From the NCBI RefSeq assembly GCF_001952935.1, contig NZ_CP018319.1, forward strand, positions 372,001-436,000: DNA of 64,000 nt, written 5' to 3'. Shown piece after piece: positions 1 through 10,963 of this stretch (position 1 is its first letter; every line of letters starts with the position of its first letter). The position numbers and the translations under genes were made by a program. The notes beneath the pieces were generated by a model. The model saw only the letters and a list, made by a program, of their open reading frames with translations, was not told the origin of the DNA and did not search any database. The stretch is from Pseudomonas frederiksbergensis (GTDB lineage Bacteria > Pseudomonadota > Gammaproteobacteria > Pseudomonadales > Pseudomonadaceae).

Positions 1-369
1 AGAACAAAAAAAGCGGCAAACCTAATAAAAATAAGACGTAACGACTCTGACATAACAAAAACAACACGGCAGAGACGCAGCTAACAGATTTTTTTGGAGA
101 GGATGTGCTTTTCAGGGTGCTTTTCGGAGTAACCCGCAACCGGGCAGAGAACAATAAAACTACCTTCAGGTAGCTCCCGAACTGGTTGGATCGCTTGGCG
201 AAAAAGTAGATCAGCGCTCAAAAAAATACGTTTGCTCTTGATCCCGGATGGGGATCGACAAAAACAGCGGTAAAGGGTCACGGTTTCCAAAAACAACAAC
301 AGACCGCCCCTCAATAATAAAAAAAGAGCACGTAACGACAAAATTAAAGGGGAGCTTCGGCTCCCCTTT
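1..369 (+). ncRNA. crcY: CrcY/CrcX/CrcZ-family Crc/Hfq-sequestering sRNA, 5' end cut by window edge
   Basis: No credible ORF covers this stretch. It is unusually A-rich and carries repeated A-rich motifs of the AANAANAA type (about 3-11, 23-33, 54-65, 149-157, 288-299 and 313-323), the signature by which CrcZ/X/Y RNAs titrate Hfq-Crc and relieve catabolite repression in Pseudomonas. It ends in a strong GC hairpin with a TTCG loop (346-369). The position next to leucine-degradation genes resembles the P. putida crcY neighbourhood as I recall it, so CrcY is preferred over CrcX or CrcZ. CbrB/RpoN control is known for the family, but the promoter lies outside the window. Paralogue identity is an inference. 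Confidence 0.65.
346..369 (+). terminator. Hairpin terminator of the Crc-type sRNA
   Basis: A ten-base-pair stem (AAAGGGGAGC / GCTCCCCTTT) closes on a stable TTCG tetraloop. The downstream U-run is weak. It marks the 3' end of the A-rich sRNA. Confidence 0.75.
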
Positions 370-407
370 GTGCTTTCTGGTGTTTGCCATTTCCGCTGCC
401 CCCCCTG

Positions 408-497
408 CGGGAGCGAGCCTGCTCGCGATAGCGGTGGTTCAGTCGACATCTATATTGGATGTGCTGCCGTCATCGCGAGCAGGCTCGCTCCCACAAG
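408..497. repeat. REPIN (paired REP elements, GGGAGCGAGCCTGCTCGCGA type)
   Basis: Two inverted copies of the REP palindrome flank a short non-conserved spacer. It lies between the sRNA and the 3' end of the acyl-CoA synthetase gene. Related copies occur repeatedly up to 36.8 kb. Confidence 0.85.
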
Positions 498-506
498 GAA
501 TGGTGG

Positions 507-2204
507 TCAGGCGTGATTACCGCGCAATTCCTCGATACTGATTTCCCGCATCCGAAACTTCTGGATCTTCCCGGTCACGGTCATCGGAAACTCATCGACG
601 AATTTGAAGTAACGCGGTGTCTTGAAGTGCGCGATGCGTTCCTTGCACCACGCTTGCAGCTCCTGCTCGGTAGCACTGTGGCCCGGATGGAATTTGATCC
701 AGGCGACAATCTCTTCGCCATACCGCGAGCACGGAATCCCGATCACTTGCACATCCGCCACCGCCGGGTGGGTAAAGAAGAATTCTTCCAGCTCCCGCGG
801 GTAAACATTCTCACCGCCGCGGATGATCATGTCCTTGTTGCGTCCGGCAATGCATACGTAGCCTTCGTCGTTCATGCTCGCCAGATCACCCGTGTGCATC
901 CAGCCGGCCTGATCGATGGCCTCGGCGGTGCCTTGCGGATTGTTCCAGTAACCGAGCATCACGCTGTAGCCGCGGGTGCACAGCTCACCGATAGTGCCGC
1001 GCGGCACCAGGTTGCCCGCTTCGTCGATGATCTTGCTTTCCAATTGCGGCTGGGTGCGGCCGACGGTGGTAACACGCAATTCCAGTTCGTCTGACGGACC
1101 AGTCTGCAATGACACCGGACTTGTTTCCGTCATGCCGTAGGCAATCTGCACTTCGCTCATGTGCATTTCACTGATGACCCGACGCATCACTTCGATCGGA
1201 CAGGTCGCCCCGGCCATGATCCCGGTGCGCAGACTCGACAGATCGAACTCAGCACGCTTTGGCTGATCGAGCATGGCAATGAACATGGTCGGTACGCCGT
1301 AAAGCGCGGTGGCCTTTTCTTCGGCGACGGTGGTCAGGGTCAGCAGTGGATCGAACGCATCGTTGGGGTAAATCATGGTGCTGCCGTGCGTCATGCAACC
1401 GAGGTTGCCCATGACCATGCCGAAGCAGTGATACAGCGGCACCGGGATGACCAGACGATCACTCGCGGTCAGGCCGAGGCTTTCGCCGACCATGTAACCG
1501 TTATTGAGAATGTTGTAGTGACTGAGGGTCGCGCCCTTGGGGAAGCCGGTGGTGCCGGAGGTGTACTGGATGTTTACCGCCTGGTCGAAATGCAGGCTGT
1601 TTTGACGTTCGCTCAACTGCTGCGCCGACACGCTTCCCGCAAGATCGGTCAATTGCGACCACGGCAGGAAACCCGATGGCGGCTGAGCATCAAGGCTGAT
1701 GACACCGCGCAGCTCTGGCAAGCGTTCGCTCTGCAATTTTCCGATGGATTGCTCAGCCAGTTCGGGAACGAGGCCCTGCAGCATCCCGTGATAGTCGGAG
1801 GTCTTGAAGGCACCGGCGCAAACCAGCCATTGGCAACCGGATTGCTTCAATACGTACTCGAGTTCGGAGCTGCGGTAGGCCGGGTTGATGTTGACCAGAA
1901 TTACGCCGATTTTCGCGCTGGCGAACTGGCTGATACACCATTGCGCACAGTTCGGTGCCCAGATACCCAGACGATCACCGGCCTGCAAGCCCAGCGCCAA
2001 CAGCGCTTTGGCATGCAGATCCACGGCTTCGGCCAGTTGCTGCCAGGTGTAGCGCAACTGTTGATGGCGCACGACCAGCGCCTCCCCGGTCGGGTATTGC
2101 GCGACGGTGTTATCGAACGCCTGGCCGATGGTCATCGCCAGCAAGGCTTTGTCCTGGGAACCACGGGTGTAACTACGCTGCGGGCTTGCACTGGGTTGAT
2201 CCAT
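507..2204 (-). CDS. AMP-binding acyl-CoA synthetase of the leucine/isovalerate locus
   Basis: This 565-residue protein is an adenylate-forming acyl-CoA ligase. The phosphate-binding motif [11 protein letters not shown] is at about residues 214-224, YGMTETSP follows, then the [21 protein letters not shown] hinge, and the catalytic Lys sits in the C-terminal [13 protein letters not shown] segment. It should activate a short or branched fatty acid to its CoA ester with ATP in the cytosol. Divergence from liuABCD across a shared control region suggests feeding of isovalerate or related acids into that pathway. Similar genes beside liu operons are often annotated as fatty-acyl-CoA synthase; the true substrate cannot be read from sequence. 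Confidence 0.88.
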   Translation of the reverse strand: MDQPSASPQRSYTRGSQDKALLAMTIGQAFDNTVAQYPTGEALVVRHQQLRYTWQQLAEAVDLHAKALLALGLQAGDRLGIWAPNCAQWCISQFASAKIGVILVNINPAYRSSELEYVLKQSGCQWLVCAGAFKTSDYHGMLQGLVPELAEQSIGKLQSERLPELRGVISLDAQPPSGFLPWSQLTDLAGSVSAQQLSERQNSLHFDQAVNIQYTSGTTGFPKGATLSHYNILNNGYMVGESLGLTASDRLVIPVPLYHCFGMVMGNLGCMTHGSTMIYPNDAFDPLLTLTTVAEEKATALYGVPTMFIAMLDQPKRAEFDLSSLRTGIMAGATCPIEVMRRVISEMHMSEVQIAYGMTETSPVSLQTGPSDELELRVTTVGRTQPQLESKIIDEAGNLVPRGTIGELCTRGYSVMLGYWNNPQGTAEAIDQAGWMHTGDLASMNDEGYVCIAGRNKDMIIRGGENVYPRELEEFFFTHPAVADVQVIGIPCSRYGEEIVAWIKFHPGHSATEQELQAWCKERIAHFKTPRYFKFVDEFPMTVTGKIQKFRMREISIEELRGNHA

Positions 2205-2249
2205 GACGACCCCTATTGTCTTTATTAGTGGGTGTTACGGCGCCCCCCA

Positions 2250-2406
2250 GTGGGAGCGACCTGTCGCGAGGGGATTTATCCCCGTTGGGTCGCGAAGCGG
2301 CCCCAAATCGCTGATTACGGTGTGTCAGAGAAGCCGTATTCACCGGGTTTGCGACTGCTTCGCAGCCGAACGGGGATAAATCCCCTCGCCACAGGTGCTC
2401 CCACAG
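2250..2406. repeat. REP-like inverted repeat pair (GGGAGCGACCTGTCGCGAGGGG type)
   Basis: The arms GGGGATTTATCCCCGTT and AACGGGGATAAATCCCC are inverted about 70 bases apart, together with flanking TGGGAGC/GCTCCCA. This is a different REP class from the GCTTGCTCGCGA copies. It sits just upstream of the acyl-CoA synthetase gene. Confidence 0.75.
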
Positions 2407-2449
2407 AGGTTGGTTCGCCTTCTATGAACTGGCTCTACTCTCGCTCAAG

Positions 2450-2465
2450 TTGACGTTAACGTAAA
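2450..2465. promoter_or_regulatory. LiuR-type operator, distal copy
   Basis: TTGACGTTAACGTAAA is a 16-bp palindrome with one mismatch, matching the known binding motif style of LiuR, the MerR-family regulator of leucine/isovalerate genes. Its centre lies 43 bp (about four helical turns) from the proximal copy. Confidence 0.7.
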
Positions 2466-2471
2466 GGGTGA

Positions 2472-2500
2472 TTGACAGCCATTCGTCACAGGCTTACGTT
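2472..2500 (+). promoter_or_regulatory. Predicted sigma-70 promoter of liuABCD
   Basis: A consensus -35 TTGACA (2472-2477) is followed after 17 bases by TACGTT (2495-2500). The -10 box lies inside the proximal LiuR palindrome, which fits repression by occlusion. Confidence 0.5.
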
Positions 2501-2507
2501 AACGTAA
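2494..2507. promoter_or_regulatory. LiuR-type operator, proximal copy
   Basis: TTACGTTAACGTAA is a perfect 14-bp palindrome, 56 bases before the liuA start and overlapping the predicted -10 box. Confidence 0.72.
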
Positions 2508-2563
2508 AGGTGAGAACCAAATCACGGCCCTCCCGACCCTACAAAAAAGCCAAAAGGTGACCC

Positions 2564-3727
2564 ATGAGCTACCCATCCCTGAACTTTGCCCTCGGTGAAA
2601 CCATCGACATGCTGCGCGATCAGGTTCAGTCCTTCGTCGCCAAAGAGATCGCGCCGCGCGCCGCTCAGATCGACATCGACAACCTGTTCCCCGCCGACCT
2701 GTGGCGCAAATTCGGCGACATGGGCCTGCTGGGTGTGACCGTTCCAGAAGAATACGGCGGTGCTGGCCTGGGTTACCTGGCCCACGTGGTGATCATGGAG
2801 GAAATCAGCCGCGGTTCGGCCTCGGTCGCCCTGTCCTACGGCGCGCACTCCAACCTCTGCGTCAACCAGATCAACCGCAACGGCAATCACGAACAGAAAA
2901 GCAAATACCTGCCCAAGCTGATCAGCGGCGAGCACATCGGCGCCTTGGCCATGAGCGAACCGAATGCCGGTTCCGACGTGGTGTCGATGAAACTGCGCGC
3001 CGATAAACGCGGCGACCACTACGTCCTCAATGGCAGCAAAACCTGGATCACCAACGGCCCTGACGCCAACACCTACGTGATCTACGCCAAGACCGACCTG
3101 GAAAAAGGCCCTCACGGCATCACCGCGTTCATCGTAGAACGTGATTCCAAAGGCTTCAGCCGCAGCAACAAATTCGACAAGCTCGGCATGCGCGGCTCCA
3201 ACACCTGCGAGCTGTTCTTCGATGACGTCGAGGTGCCGGAAGAAAACATCCTCGGCGTGCTCAATGGCGGCGTGAAGGTGCTGATGAGCGGCCTCGACTA
3301 CGAGCGCGTTGTGCTCTCGGGTGGTCCAACCGGGATCATGCAGGCCTGCATGGACCTGATCGTGCCGTACATCCACGACCGCAAGCAGTTCGGCCAAAGC
3401 ATCGGCGAATTCCAGCTGATCCAGGGCAAGGTCGCCGACATGTACACCCAACTCAACGCCAGCCGCGCCTACCTCTATGCGGTAGCGCAAGCGTGCGAAC
3501 GCGGCGAAACCGCCCGCAAGGACGCCGCCGGAGTCATCCTCTACAGCGCCGAATGCGCAACCCGAATGGCCCTCGACGCGATCCAGATTCTCGGTGGCAA
3601 TGGCTACATCAACGAATTCCCGGCCGGTCGTCTGCTGCGTGACGCCAAGCTGTACGAAATCGGTGCCGGCACCAGTGAGATCCGTCGCATGCTGATCGGT
3701 CGCGAACTGTTCAACGAAACCCGCTAA
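2564..3727 (+). CDS. liuA: Isovaleryl-CoA dehydrogenase
   Basis: This 387-residue acyl-CoA dehydrogenase oxidises isovaleryl-CoA to 3-methylcrotonyl-CoA with FAD, passing electrons to ETF. It has the family landmarks [11 protein letters not shown] and [10 protein letters not shown] in the middle, the GLDYERVVL segment carrying the expected catalytic Glu near residue 250, and the C-terminal [14 protein letters not shown] and [13 protein letters not shown]. Length is normal. An AGGTGA-type ribosome site lies just upstream of ATG. It is the first gene of a tight liuABCD unit, with 12 bases separating it from liuB. Confidence 0.95.
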   Translation: MSYPSLNFALGETIDMLRDQVQSFVAKEIAPRAAQIDIDNLFPADLWRKFGDMGLLGVTVPEEYGGAGLGYLAHVVIMEEISRGSASVALSYGAHSNLCVNQINRNGNHEQKSKYLPKLISGEHIGALAMSEPNAGSDVVSMKLRADKRGDHYVLNGSKTWITNGPDANTYVIYAKTDLEKGPHGITAFIVERDSKGFSRSNKFDKLGMRGSNTCELFFDDVEVPEENILGVLNGGVKVLMSGLDYERVVLSGGPTGIMQACMDLIVPYIHDRKQFGQSIGEFQLIQGKVADMYTQLNASRAYLYAVAQACERGETARKDAAGVILYSAECATRMALDAIQILGGNGYINEFPAGRLLRDAKLYEIGAGTSEIRRMLIGRELFNETR

Positions 3728-3739
3728 ACGGAGCTGTCC

Positions 3740-5347
3740 ATGGCTATCCTGCATACCCAGCTCAACCCCCGTTCGGCGGAGTTCGCGGCCAACAGCGCGG
3801 CGATGCTCAAACAGGTCGACGACTTGCACACCCTGCTCGCCAAAGTGCAGCAAGGTGGCGGCCCGAAGGCGCAAGAGCGCCACACCTCTCGGGGCAAACT
3901 GTTGCCTCGTGAACGGATCAATCGCCTGCTCGATCCGGGTTCGCCGTTTCTCGAGATCAGCCAATTGGCGGCTTACGAGGTGTATGGCGAAGACGTTCCG
4001 GCCGCTGGCGTGATTGCCGGGATCGGCCGTGTGGAAGGCGTCGAATGCATGATCGTCGCCAACGACGCCACCGTAAAAGGCGGTTCGTATTACCCGCTGA
4101 CCGTGAAAAAACACCTGCGCGCCCAAACCATCGCCCAGCAGAACCGTTTGCCGTGCATTTATCTGGTGGACTCTGGCGGCGCCAACCTGCCACGTCAGGA
4201 TGAAGTGTTCCCGGACCGTGAACACTTCGGACGGATCTTCTTCAACCAGGCCAACATGAGCGCCATGGGCATCCCGCAAATCGCGGTGGTCATGGGTTCC
4301 TGCACCGCCGGTGGCGCGTACGTGCCGGCCATGGCCGACGAAGCGATCATGGTGCGCGAACAAGCGACGATCTTCCTCGCCGGCCCGCCGCTGGTGAAAG
4401 CCGCGACCGGTGAAGTAGTCAGCGCCGAAGACCTCGGCGGGGCCGATGTGCACTGCAAGATTTCCGGGGTGGCCGACCATTACGCCGAGAGCGACGAACA
4501 CGCCTTGGCCATTGCACGACGCAGCATCGCCAACCTCAACTGGCGAAAACTCGGTGAACTGCAACAGCGCACACCCATCGCCCCGCTCTATAACAGCGAC
4601 GAGTTGTACGGCGTGGTGTCGGCGGATGCCAAGCAGCCGTTCGACGTGCGTGAAGTGATTGCGCGGTTGGTGGACGGTTCGGTGTTCGACGAATTCAAAG
4701 CGTTGTTCGGGACGACCCTGGTGTGCGGCTTTGCCCACTTGCACGGTTACCCGATCGCGATCCTCGCCAACAACGGCATTCTGTTCGCCGAAGCCGCGCA
4801 GAAAGGCGCGCACTTCATCGAGCTGGCCTGTCAGCGTGGCATTCCGTTGCTGTTCCTGCAAAACATCACCGGTTTCATGGTCGGCCAAAAGTACGAGGCC
4901 GCCGGCATCGCCAAGCACGGCGCGAAACTGGTGACCGCGGTGGCGTGCGCCAAGGTGCCGAAATTTACCGTGATCATCGGCGGCAGTTTCGGCGCCGGTA
5001 ACTACGGCATGTGTGGGCGAGCTTACGATCCACGTTTCTTGTGGATGTGGCCGAACGCACGCATCGGCGTGATGGGCGCCGAGCAGGCGGCGGGTGTTTT
5101 GGTGCAGGTCAAACGCGAGCAGGCCGAACGCAGTGGTCACGGTTTCAGCGCCGAGCAGGAAGCCGAGATCAAGCAACCGATCCTCGATCAATACGAAGAG
5201 CAGGGTCATCCCTACTACTCAAGCGCCCGGTTGTGGGACGACGGCGTCATCGACCCGGCGCAAACCCGGGATGTATTGGCCCTGGCCTTGTCGGCGTCGC
5301 TGAATGCGCCAATCGAACCGAGCCGCTTCGGCGTGTTCCGGATGTGA
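3740..5347 (+). CDS. liuB: 3-Methylcrotonyl-CoA carboxylase, carboxyltransferase (beta) subunit
   Basis: This 535-residue protein is the carboxyltransferase half of methylcrotonyl-CoA carboxylase, moving carboxyl from biotin to 3-methylcrotonyl-CoA in leucine degradation. It shows the N-terminal ARERI-like [15 protein letters not shown] segment, the acyl-CoA binding region with [17 protein letters not shown], and the C-terminal [20 protein letters not shown] loop typical of this family. Full length. A GGAG ribosome site precedes ATG. It partners with the biotin subunit LiuD, two genes downstream. Confidence 0.95.
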   Translation: MAILHTQLNPRSAEFAANSAAMLKQVDDLHTLLAKVQQGGGPKAQERHTSRGKLLPRERINRLLDPGSPFLEISQLAAYEVYGEDVPAAGVIAGIGRVEGVECMIVANDATVKGGSYYPLTVKKHLRAQTIAQQNRLPCIYLVDSGGANLPRQDEVFPDREHFGRIFFNQANMSAMGIPQIAVVMGSCTAGGAYVPAMADEAIMVREQATIFLAGPPLVKAATGEVVSAEDLGGADVHCKISGVADHYAESDEHALAIARRSIANLNWRKLGELQQRTPIAPLYNSDELYGVVSADAKQPFDVREVIARLVDGSVFDEFKALFGTTLVCGFAHLHGYPIAILANNGILFAEAAQKGAHFIELACQRGIPLLFLQNITGFMVGQKYEAAGIAKHGAKLVTAVACAKVPKFTVIIGGSFGAGNYGMCGRAYDPRFLWMWPNARIGVMGAEQAAGVLVQVKREQAERSGHGFSAEQEAEIKQPILDQYEEQGHPYYSSARLWDDGVIDPAQTRDVLALALSASLNAPIEPSRFGVFRM

Positions 5348-5360
5348 TCGGGAGAAAATC

Positions 5361-6175
5361 ATGAGCGACTTCAATACCCTCGAACTGCTGACCGACCCGC
5401 GTGGTTTTGCGACCCTGTGGCTCAGCCGTGAAGAAAAGAACAACGCCTTCAACGCCGAAATGATCCGCGAACTGATCCTCGCCCTGGACAAAGTGTCGAG
5501 CGACGCCAGCCTGCGTTTTCTGCTGGTGCGTGGACGCGGCAAGCATTTCAGCGCTGGTGCAGATCTGGCCTGGATGCAGCAATCGGCCGAACTCGATTAC
5601 CACACCAACCTCGACGACGCCCGGGAACTGGCGGAGTTGATGTACAACCTCGCCAAGCTGAAAATCCCGACGCTGGCGGTGGTGCAAGGCGCTGCATTCG
5701 GTGGTGCGCTGGGCCTGATCAGTTGCTGCGACATGGCCATCGGCGCCGATGACGCGCAGTTCTGCCTGTCGGAAGTGCGCATCGGCCTGGCCCCGGCGGT
5801 GATCAGCCCGTTCGTGGTGCAAGCCATCGGTGAACGCGCGGCACGTCGCTACGCGCTGACTGCCGAGCGTTTCGGCGGACAACGCGCGCGGGAAATCGGC
5901 TTGTTGTCGGAGAGTTATCCGATCGCTGAGCTGGAACAGAAAGTCGAACAGTGGATCGACAACCTGCTGCTCAACAGTCCGGCCGCCCTGCGCGCCAGCA
6001 AGGACTTGCTGCGCGAAGTCGGCCACGGCGCGCTGACTCCGGCACTACGCCGCTACACCGAAAACGCCATCGCCCGCATCCGCGTCAGCCCCGAAGGTCA
6101 GGAAGGCCTGCGGGCCTTTCTGCAAAAACGTCCGCCGAGCTGGCAAGCCGAAACCACCACCAAGGAGCCGCGTTG

Positions 6176-6176
<1 letters not shown>
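5361..6176 (+). CDS. liuC: 3-Methylglutaconyl-CoA hydratase (enoyl-CoA hydratase family)
   Basis: This 271-residue crotonase-fold enzyme hydrates 3-methylglutaconyl-CoA to HMG-CoA. The oxyanion-hole motif GKHFSAGADLAWM and the second VQGAAFGGALGLISCCD loop are clear, followed by a catalytic-region Glu in CLSEVRIGLAP. The longer upstream reading frame is ignored because ATG at 5361 has GGAG six bases upstream and matches family length. It lies 13 bases after liuB, and its stop overlaps the liuD start by one base. Confidence 0.94.
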
Positions 6177-8131
<1,955 letters not shown>

Positions 8132-8136
8132 AATGA

Positions 8137-8168
8137 AGATCGGTCCTACGCCTTGCGAGGACCGATCT
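8137..8168. terminator. Hairpin between convergent liuD and S24 regulator genes
   Basis: An 11-bp perfect stem (AGATCGGTCCT / AGGACCGATCT) with a ten-base loop lies between two convergent stop codons. It has no clear U-run, so it may act as a weak terminator or 3'-end stabiliser for both. Confidence 0.6.
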
Positions 8169-8170
8169 GA

Positions 8171-8818
8171 TTAGAACCTGGCGGTCGCCTGAACCACCAC
8201 GCCGATAATTCGGCACTCTTCGGTGTAAAGGGCTTTCGGATACGTCGGATTGAGCGGGACCAGGTAACGCTGCCCGCCCTCTTCTATCAGTTTGCGGAAA
8301 ACCGCCTCGGTGCTGTCCGGCCAGTGGGCAATCACCAACTTTCCGGGTTCCGGCACGATGGCCGGGTCCACCAGGATCATCATGCCCTCGGCAACGCTGA
8401 TGCCCGTGGGTGCGGTCATCGCATCGCCGACCACCACCAGCCAGAATGCCGGGCCCTGGGCGTGGTAATCGGTCAGTTCGAAACGTGGCTTGCCATACAC
8501 CGGCAGTTCACCGTCGCGGACCTCGACAGGCGCCCGCCAGTCACTGACCGGGTAGCGGAAATAGGGGTTGTACTTTTGTGTCAGGGAAATCTCGTTGTCC
8601 TGTGGGACTAAAGGCTCCCGGATCACAATCGCCACTTCCAGAAAATCCATCCCGAGCGCCCGCAAGACACGGTTCATGTCTTCGATGCTCGGCTGACGGC
8701 GTTTATTCAGCCAGTGACCCACGCCGCCCTGGGACATCCCGAGACGGTCGGCGAGTATGTCTTGAGTGACTTTGAGTTCACTCATCTTGGCCTTGACCAA
8801 TTCAATCCATTTATCCAT
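8171..8818 (-). CDS. XRE-family regulator with S24/LexA-like C-terminal domain (PrtR-like)
   Basis: This 215-residue phage-repressor-like protein has an N-terminal helix-turn-helix (about residues 8-60, TQDILADRLGMSQGGVGHWL) and a C-terminal S24 fold. The fold position that normally reads GDSM reads GDAM (Ala133), while the partner Lys in FRKL (Lys176) is kept, so RecA-stimulated self-cleavage by the usual Ser/Lys pair looks lost. The start was chosen at MDKWIELV, as in related repressors, rather than 14 codons upstream. It diverges from a DUF6124 gene. No pyocin or phage genes adjoin it, so its regulon is unknown. Confidence 0.85.
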   Translation of the reverse strand: MDKWIELVKAKMSELKVTQDILADRLGMSQGGVGHWLNKRRQPSIEDMNRVLRALGMDFLEVAIVIREPLVPQDNEISLTQKYNPYFRYPVSDWRAPVEVRDGELPVYGKPRFELTDYHAQGPAFWLVVVGDAMTAPTGISVAEGMMILVDPAIVPEPGKLVIAHWPDSTEAVFRKLIEEGGQRYLVPLNPTYPKALYTEECRIIGVVVQATARF

Positions 8819-8866
8819 GTGCGGCACGATACGTGGACGCCTCCGGCCATCAAAACACAAATTGTA

Positions 8867-8891
8867 GTATTTAATCTCTCGTCATAAATAC
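8867..8891. promoter_or_regulatory. Possible operator between the S24 regulator and DUF6124 genes
   Basis: GTATTTA and TAAATAC form an inverted repeat spaced by 11 bases within the AT-rich divergent intergenic region. The location suits autoregulation by the neighbouring repressor, but no known motif was matched. Confidence 0.35.
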
Positions 8892-8947
8892 AGTTCGTAC
8901 TAGGATTGGTTCACGGATCTGAATCTATCACGGAGTTTGCCATCGCC

Positions 8948-9289
8948 ATGTCCATCCCCTGCAACGACCTGCCCGACATGCAAATCGACACTTCCCTCAC
9001 CTCGCCAAAAGGCTCTGCTGCCGCGCAACGAGCGCTGGACTATTACTTGAAACCAGCTGTTTCAGAGGAAGTGGTCGAAGAACGTTTCTTTGACGTAAAC
9101 CGCAATATCAGCTGCGAGGAGGCGCTGGTCCATGCCACGGATTTGCTGCGTTGTGCCGCCGCCATCGCGTACGAGTCAGCCAGCAATCTGCAAGGCGCAC
9201 ATCGGGACCTGGCGTTTTCGGCGGTGCACATGATCGACATGGCCAGGGCGATGGTGGATCGATCCCTGGAGGGCGATCAGAATGGATGA
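8948..9289 (+). CDS. DUF6124 (former DUF3077) family protein
   Basis: The roughly 113-residue product matches the Pseudomonas-restricted DUF6124 pattern: a short variable N-terminus, then ALDYYLKP, then an acidic helical region with SCEEALVHATDLLRCAAAIAYESA and a final helix ending VDRSLEG. Members are usually soluble, all-helical and of unknown function, and occur in many copies per genome. The start was chosen at the ATG 14 codons inside the longer frame because a CGGAG sequence precedes it and homologues begin near there. It is divergent from the S24 regulator and lies just upstream of the PrrF sRNA. Confidence 0.75.
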   Translation: MSIPCNDLPDMQIDTSLTSPKGSAAAQRALDYYLKPAVSEEVVEERFFDVNRNISCEEALVHATDLLRCAAAIAYESASNLQGAHRDLAFSAVHMIDMARAMVDRSLEGDQNG

Positions 9290-9349
9290 GACGCGGGTGC
9301 TGAGAAGGAGGACGGGAAAAGAACTTTCCTATCGCGCAGATAAAAACAT

Positions 9350-9377
9350 TTGACTTGCAAACGAGAATGATTATTAT
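9350..9377 (+). promoter_or_regulatory. Promoter of PrrF with overlapping Fur box
   Basis: TTGACT (9350-9355) and TATTAT (9372-9377) form a -35/-10 pair with a 16-base spacer. The region 9357-9375 matches the Fur consensus at most positions (GAGAATGATTATT core), covering the spacer and -10. This fits iron-dependent repression of PrrF. Confidence 0.75.
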
Positions 9378-9384
9378 TGCATGC

Positions 9385-9498
9385 AGCTGGTCGCGAGATC
9401 GGTCGATTGTCCAAGTGACCTTAGGTCGGTCGCCTGGACTATCTCCTCATCAGGCTAATCACGGTTTTTGACCCGGCTTTTTGCCGGGTCTTTTTTTT
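9385..9498 (+). ncRNA. prrF: PrrF iron-responsive small RNA
   Basis: The transcript predicted from the Fur-controlled promoter is about 114 nt. It contains the strongly conserved PrrF core (CTGGACTATCTCCTCATC followed by AGGCTAATCACGG), which pairs with target mRNAs. PrrF is known to repress non-essential iron-protein mRNAs such as sodB and TCA-cycle genes when iron is scarce, with Hfq. It ends in a GACCCGGC hairpin with a long T-tract. In non-aeruginosa Pseudomonas, prrF1 and prrF2 are unlinked, consistent with a single copy here; which one this is cannot be told. Confidence 0.9.
9470..9498 (+). terminator. Rho-independent terminator of PrrF
   Basis: An eight-base-pair GACCCGGC/GCCGGGTC stem with a five-T loop is followed by eight T residues. 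The 275 bases after it, up to the carboxypeptidase gene, hold no gene I can support. Confidence 0.9.
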
Positions 9499-9773
9499 GC
9501 CAGTTATTCTGGCTTTACCTTCAGGCTAATGAAGTCTTTAAGTGCTGCAAATTCGAATGGCGCGGATGATATCAAAAGAATATCCCATGGCAACAGAAGC
9601 CCGGCATCATTGGCCCAAACTAATCAAAAATAGCGCTTGAGAATCAATCGCACAGTCTCTAAGCTTCGTCGGCGTCATGGAGGACGCCCCCCCGCTCAAC
9701 CCAGAATTCCCCCCGGTTTTTCCCTTCCCAACGTGTAAAGTAACAGCCATAAAATCATATTCAGGAATCGACT

Positions 9774-10925
9774 ATGACCGTGGCCAAATCCTCATTCGAC
9801 ATCAGTGCCAACTTCGACAGTGGCAACATTGAAGTGCTGGACATCAGCAATCCGTTGCAAGCCCTGCTGGCGATCAAGCCAGACACCCGCAGCCCGCACT
9901 TTCAGTGGTTCCACTTCAAGGCCAGCGGTCTGCACGTCGGTCAGGAACACTGGTTTCGCCTGAACAATGCCAGCAAGTCCTCCTACAACAAAGCCTGGGA
10001 TGGTTATCAGGCGGTGGCGTCCTACGACCACGTCAACTGGTTCCGAGTGCCGACCATTTTCGAAGGTGACTGCCTGCGCTTCAGCCTTGAAGCCACCGCC
10101 ACCCACGCCTGGTTCGCTTACTTCGAACCCTACAGCCGTGGCCGTCACGACTGGCTGATCGAGCAAGCGCTGACCAAGGCTGGCACCGAACTGCTGGCCA
10201 CCGGCAAAAGCGTCGAAGGTCGAGACATCCAGCTGCTGCGGAAAGGCACGGGCGCCGAAGGTCAACGCAAGGTCTGGATCATCGCCCAGCAACACCCCGG
10301 TGAACACATGGCCGAATGGTTCATGGAAGGCGTGATCGAACGCCTGGAAAACCACGACGATCCGATATTGAACAAACTGCTGACCCGCGCCGATCTGTAT
10401 TTGGTGCCGAACATGAACCCGGACGGCGCTTTCCACGGTCACCTGCGCACCAACGCCATGGGCCAGGACCTGAACCGCGCCTGGCAGAGCGCCAGCCAGG
10501 AAATCAGTCCGGAAGTGCTGTTCGTTCAGCAGCAAATGGAAAAGTACGGCGTGGACCTGTTCCTCGACATCCATGGCGATGAAGAAATCCCTTACGTATT
10601 CACCGCCGGCTGCGAAGGCAACCCGGGCTACACGCCCCGGATCGAAAAACTCGAAGAGCACTTTCGCAGTCATCTGAAGCGCCAGACCAAAGACTTCCAG
10701 ACCAAGCACGGCTACACCCGGGACGAACCGGGCAAAGCCAACATGACCTTGGCGTGCAACAGCGTTGGCGAGAAGTTCGACTGCCTGTCGCTGACCCTGG
10801 AAATGCCGTTCAAGGACAACAACGATGCGCCGAACGCGCTGACCGGCTGGTCTGGCAAACGCTCGAAGCAATTGGGCAAGGATGTGCTGACGACCGTGGC
10901 TGAGATGGTCGATACCTTGCGCTGA
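9774..10925 (+). CDS. M14-family cytosolic carboxypeptidase
   Basis: This 383-residue zinc carboxypeptidase resembles the cytosolic carboxypeptidase (CCP) branch: an N-terminal beta-sandwich-like region of about 130 residues, then the peptidase domain. Zinc ligands are visible as HPGE (His174, Glu177) and His267 in DLFLDIHGDEE, with NMNPDGAF and DLNRAW carrying substrate-binding Asn/Arg. It has no signal peptide and is probably cytoplasmic. The start ATG has an AGGA site upstream. Eukaryotic relatives trim glutamates from tubulin; the bacterial substrate is unknown. It stands alone, between PrrF and a convergent regulator. Confidence 0.88.
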   Translation: MTVAKSSFDISANFDSGNIEVLDISNPLQALLAIKPDTRSPHFQWFHFKASGLHVGQEHWFRLNNASKSSYNKAWDGYQAVASYDHVNWFRVPTIFEGDCLRFSLEATATHAWFAYFEPYSRGRHDWLIEQALTKAGTELLATGKSVEGRDIQLLRKGTGAEGQRKVWIIAQQHPGEHMAEWFMEGVIERLENHDDPILNKLLTRADLYLVPNMNPDGAFHGHLRTNAMGQDLNRAWQSASQEISPEVLFVQQQMEKYGVDLFLDIHGDEEIPYVFTAGCEGNPGYTPRIEKLEEHFRSHLKRQTKDFQTKHGYTRDEPGKANMTLACNSVGEKFDCLSLTLEMPFKDNNDAPNALTGWSGKRSKQLGKDVLTTVAEMVDTLR

Positions 10926-10963
10926 TCACGCTCGATGGCTGCATGTCCGACATGCAGCCAGCC

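Noticed and set aside
2522..5209. 895-codon open frame on the minus strand opposite liuA/liuB
   Set aside because: It is a by-product of high GC at third positions; the opposite strand encodes two full, motif-rich enzymes, and the frame has no recognisable domain or ribosome site.
8171..9289. Prophage or pyocin region marked by the PrtR-like repressor
   Set aside because: Flanks are metabolic genes and an sRNA; no structural, lysis or integrase genes are present.
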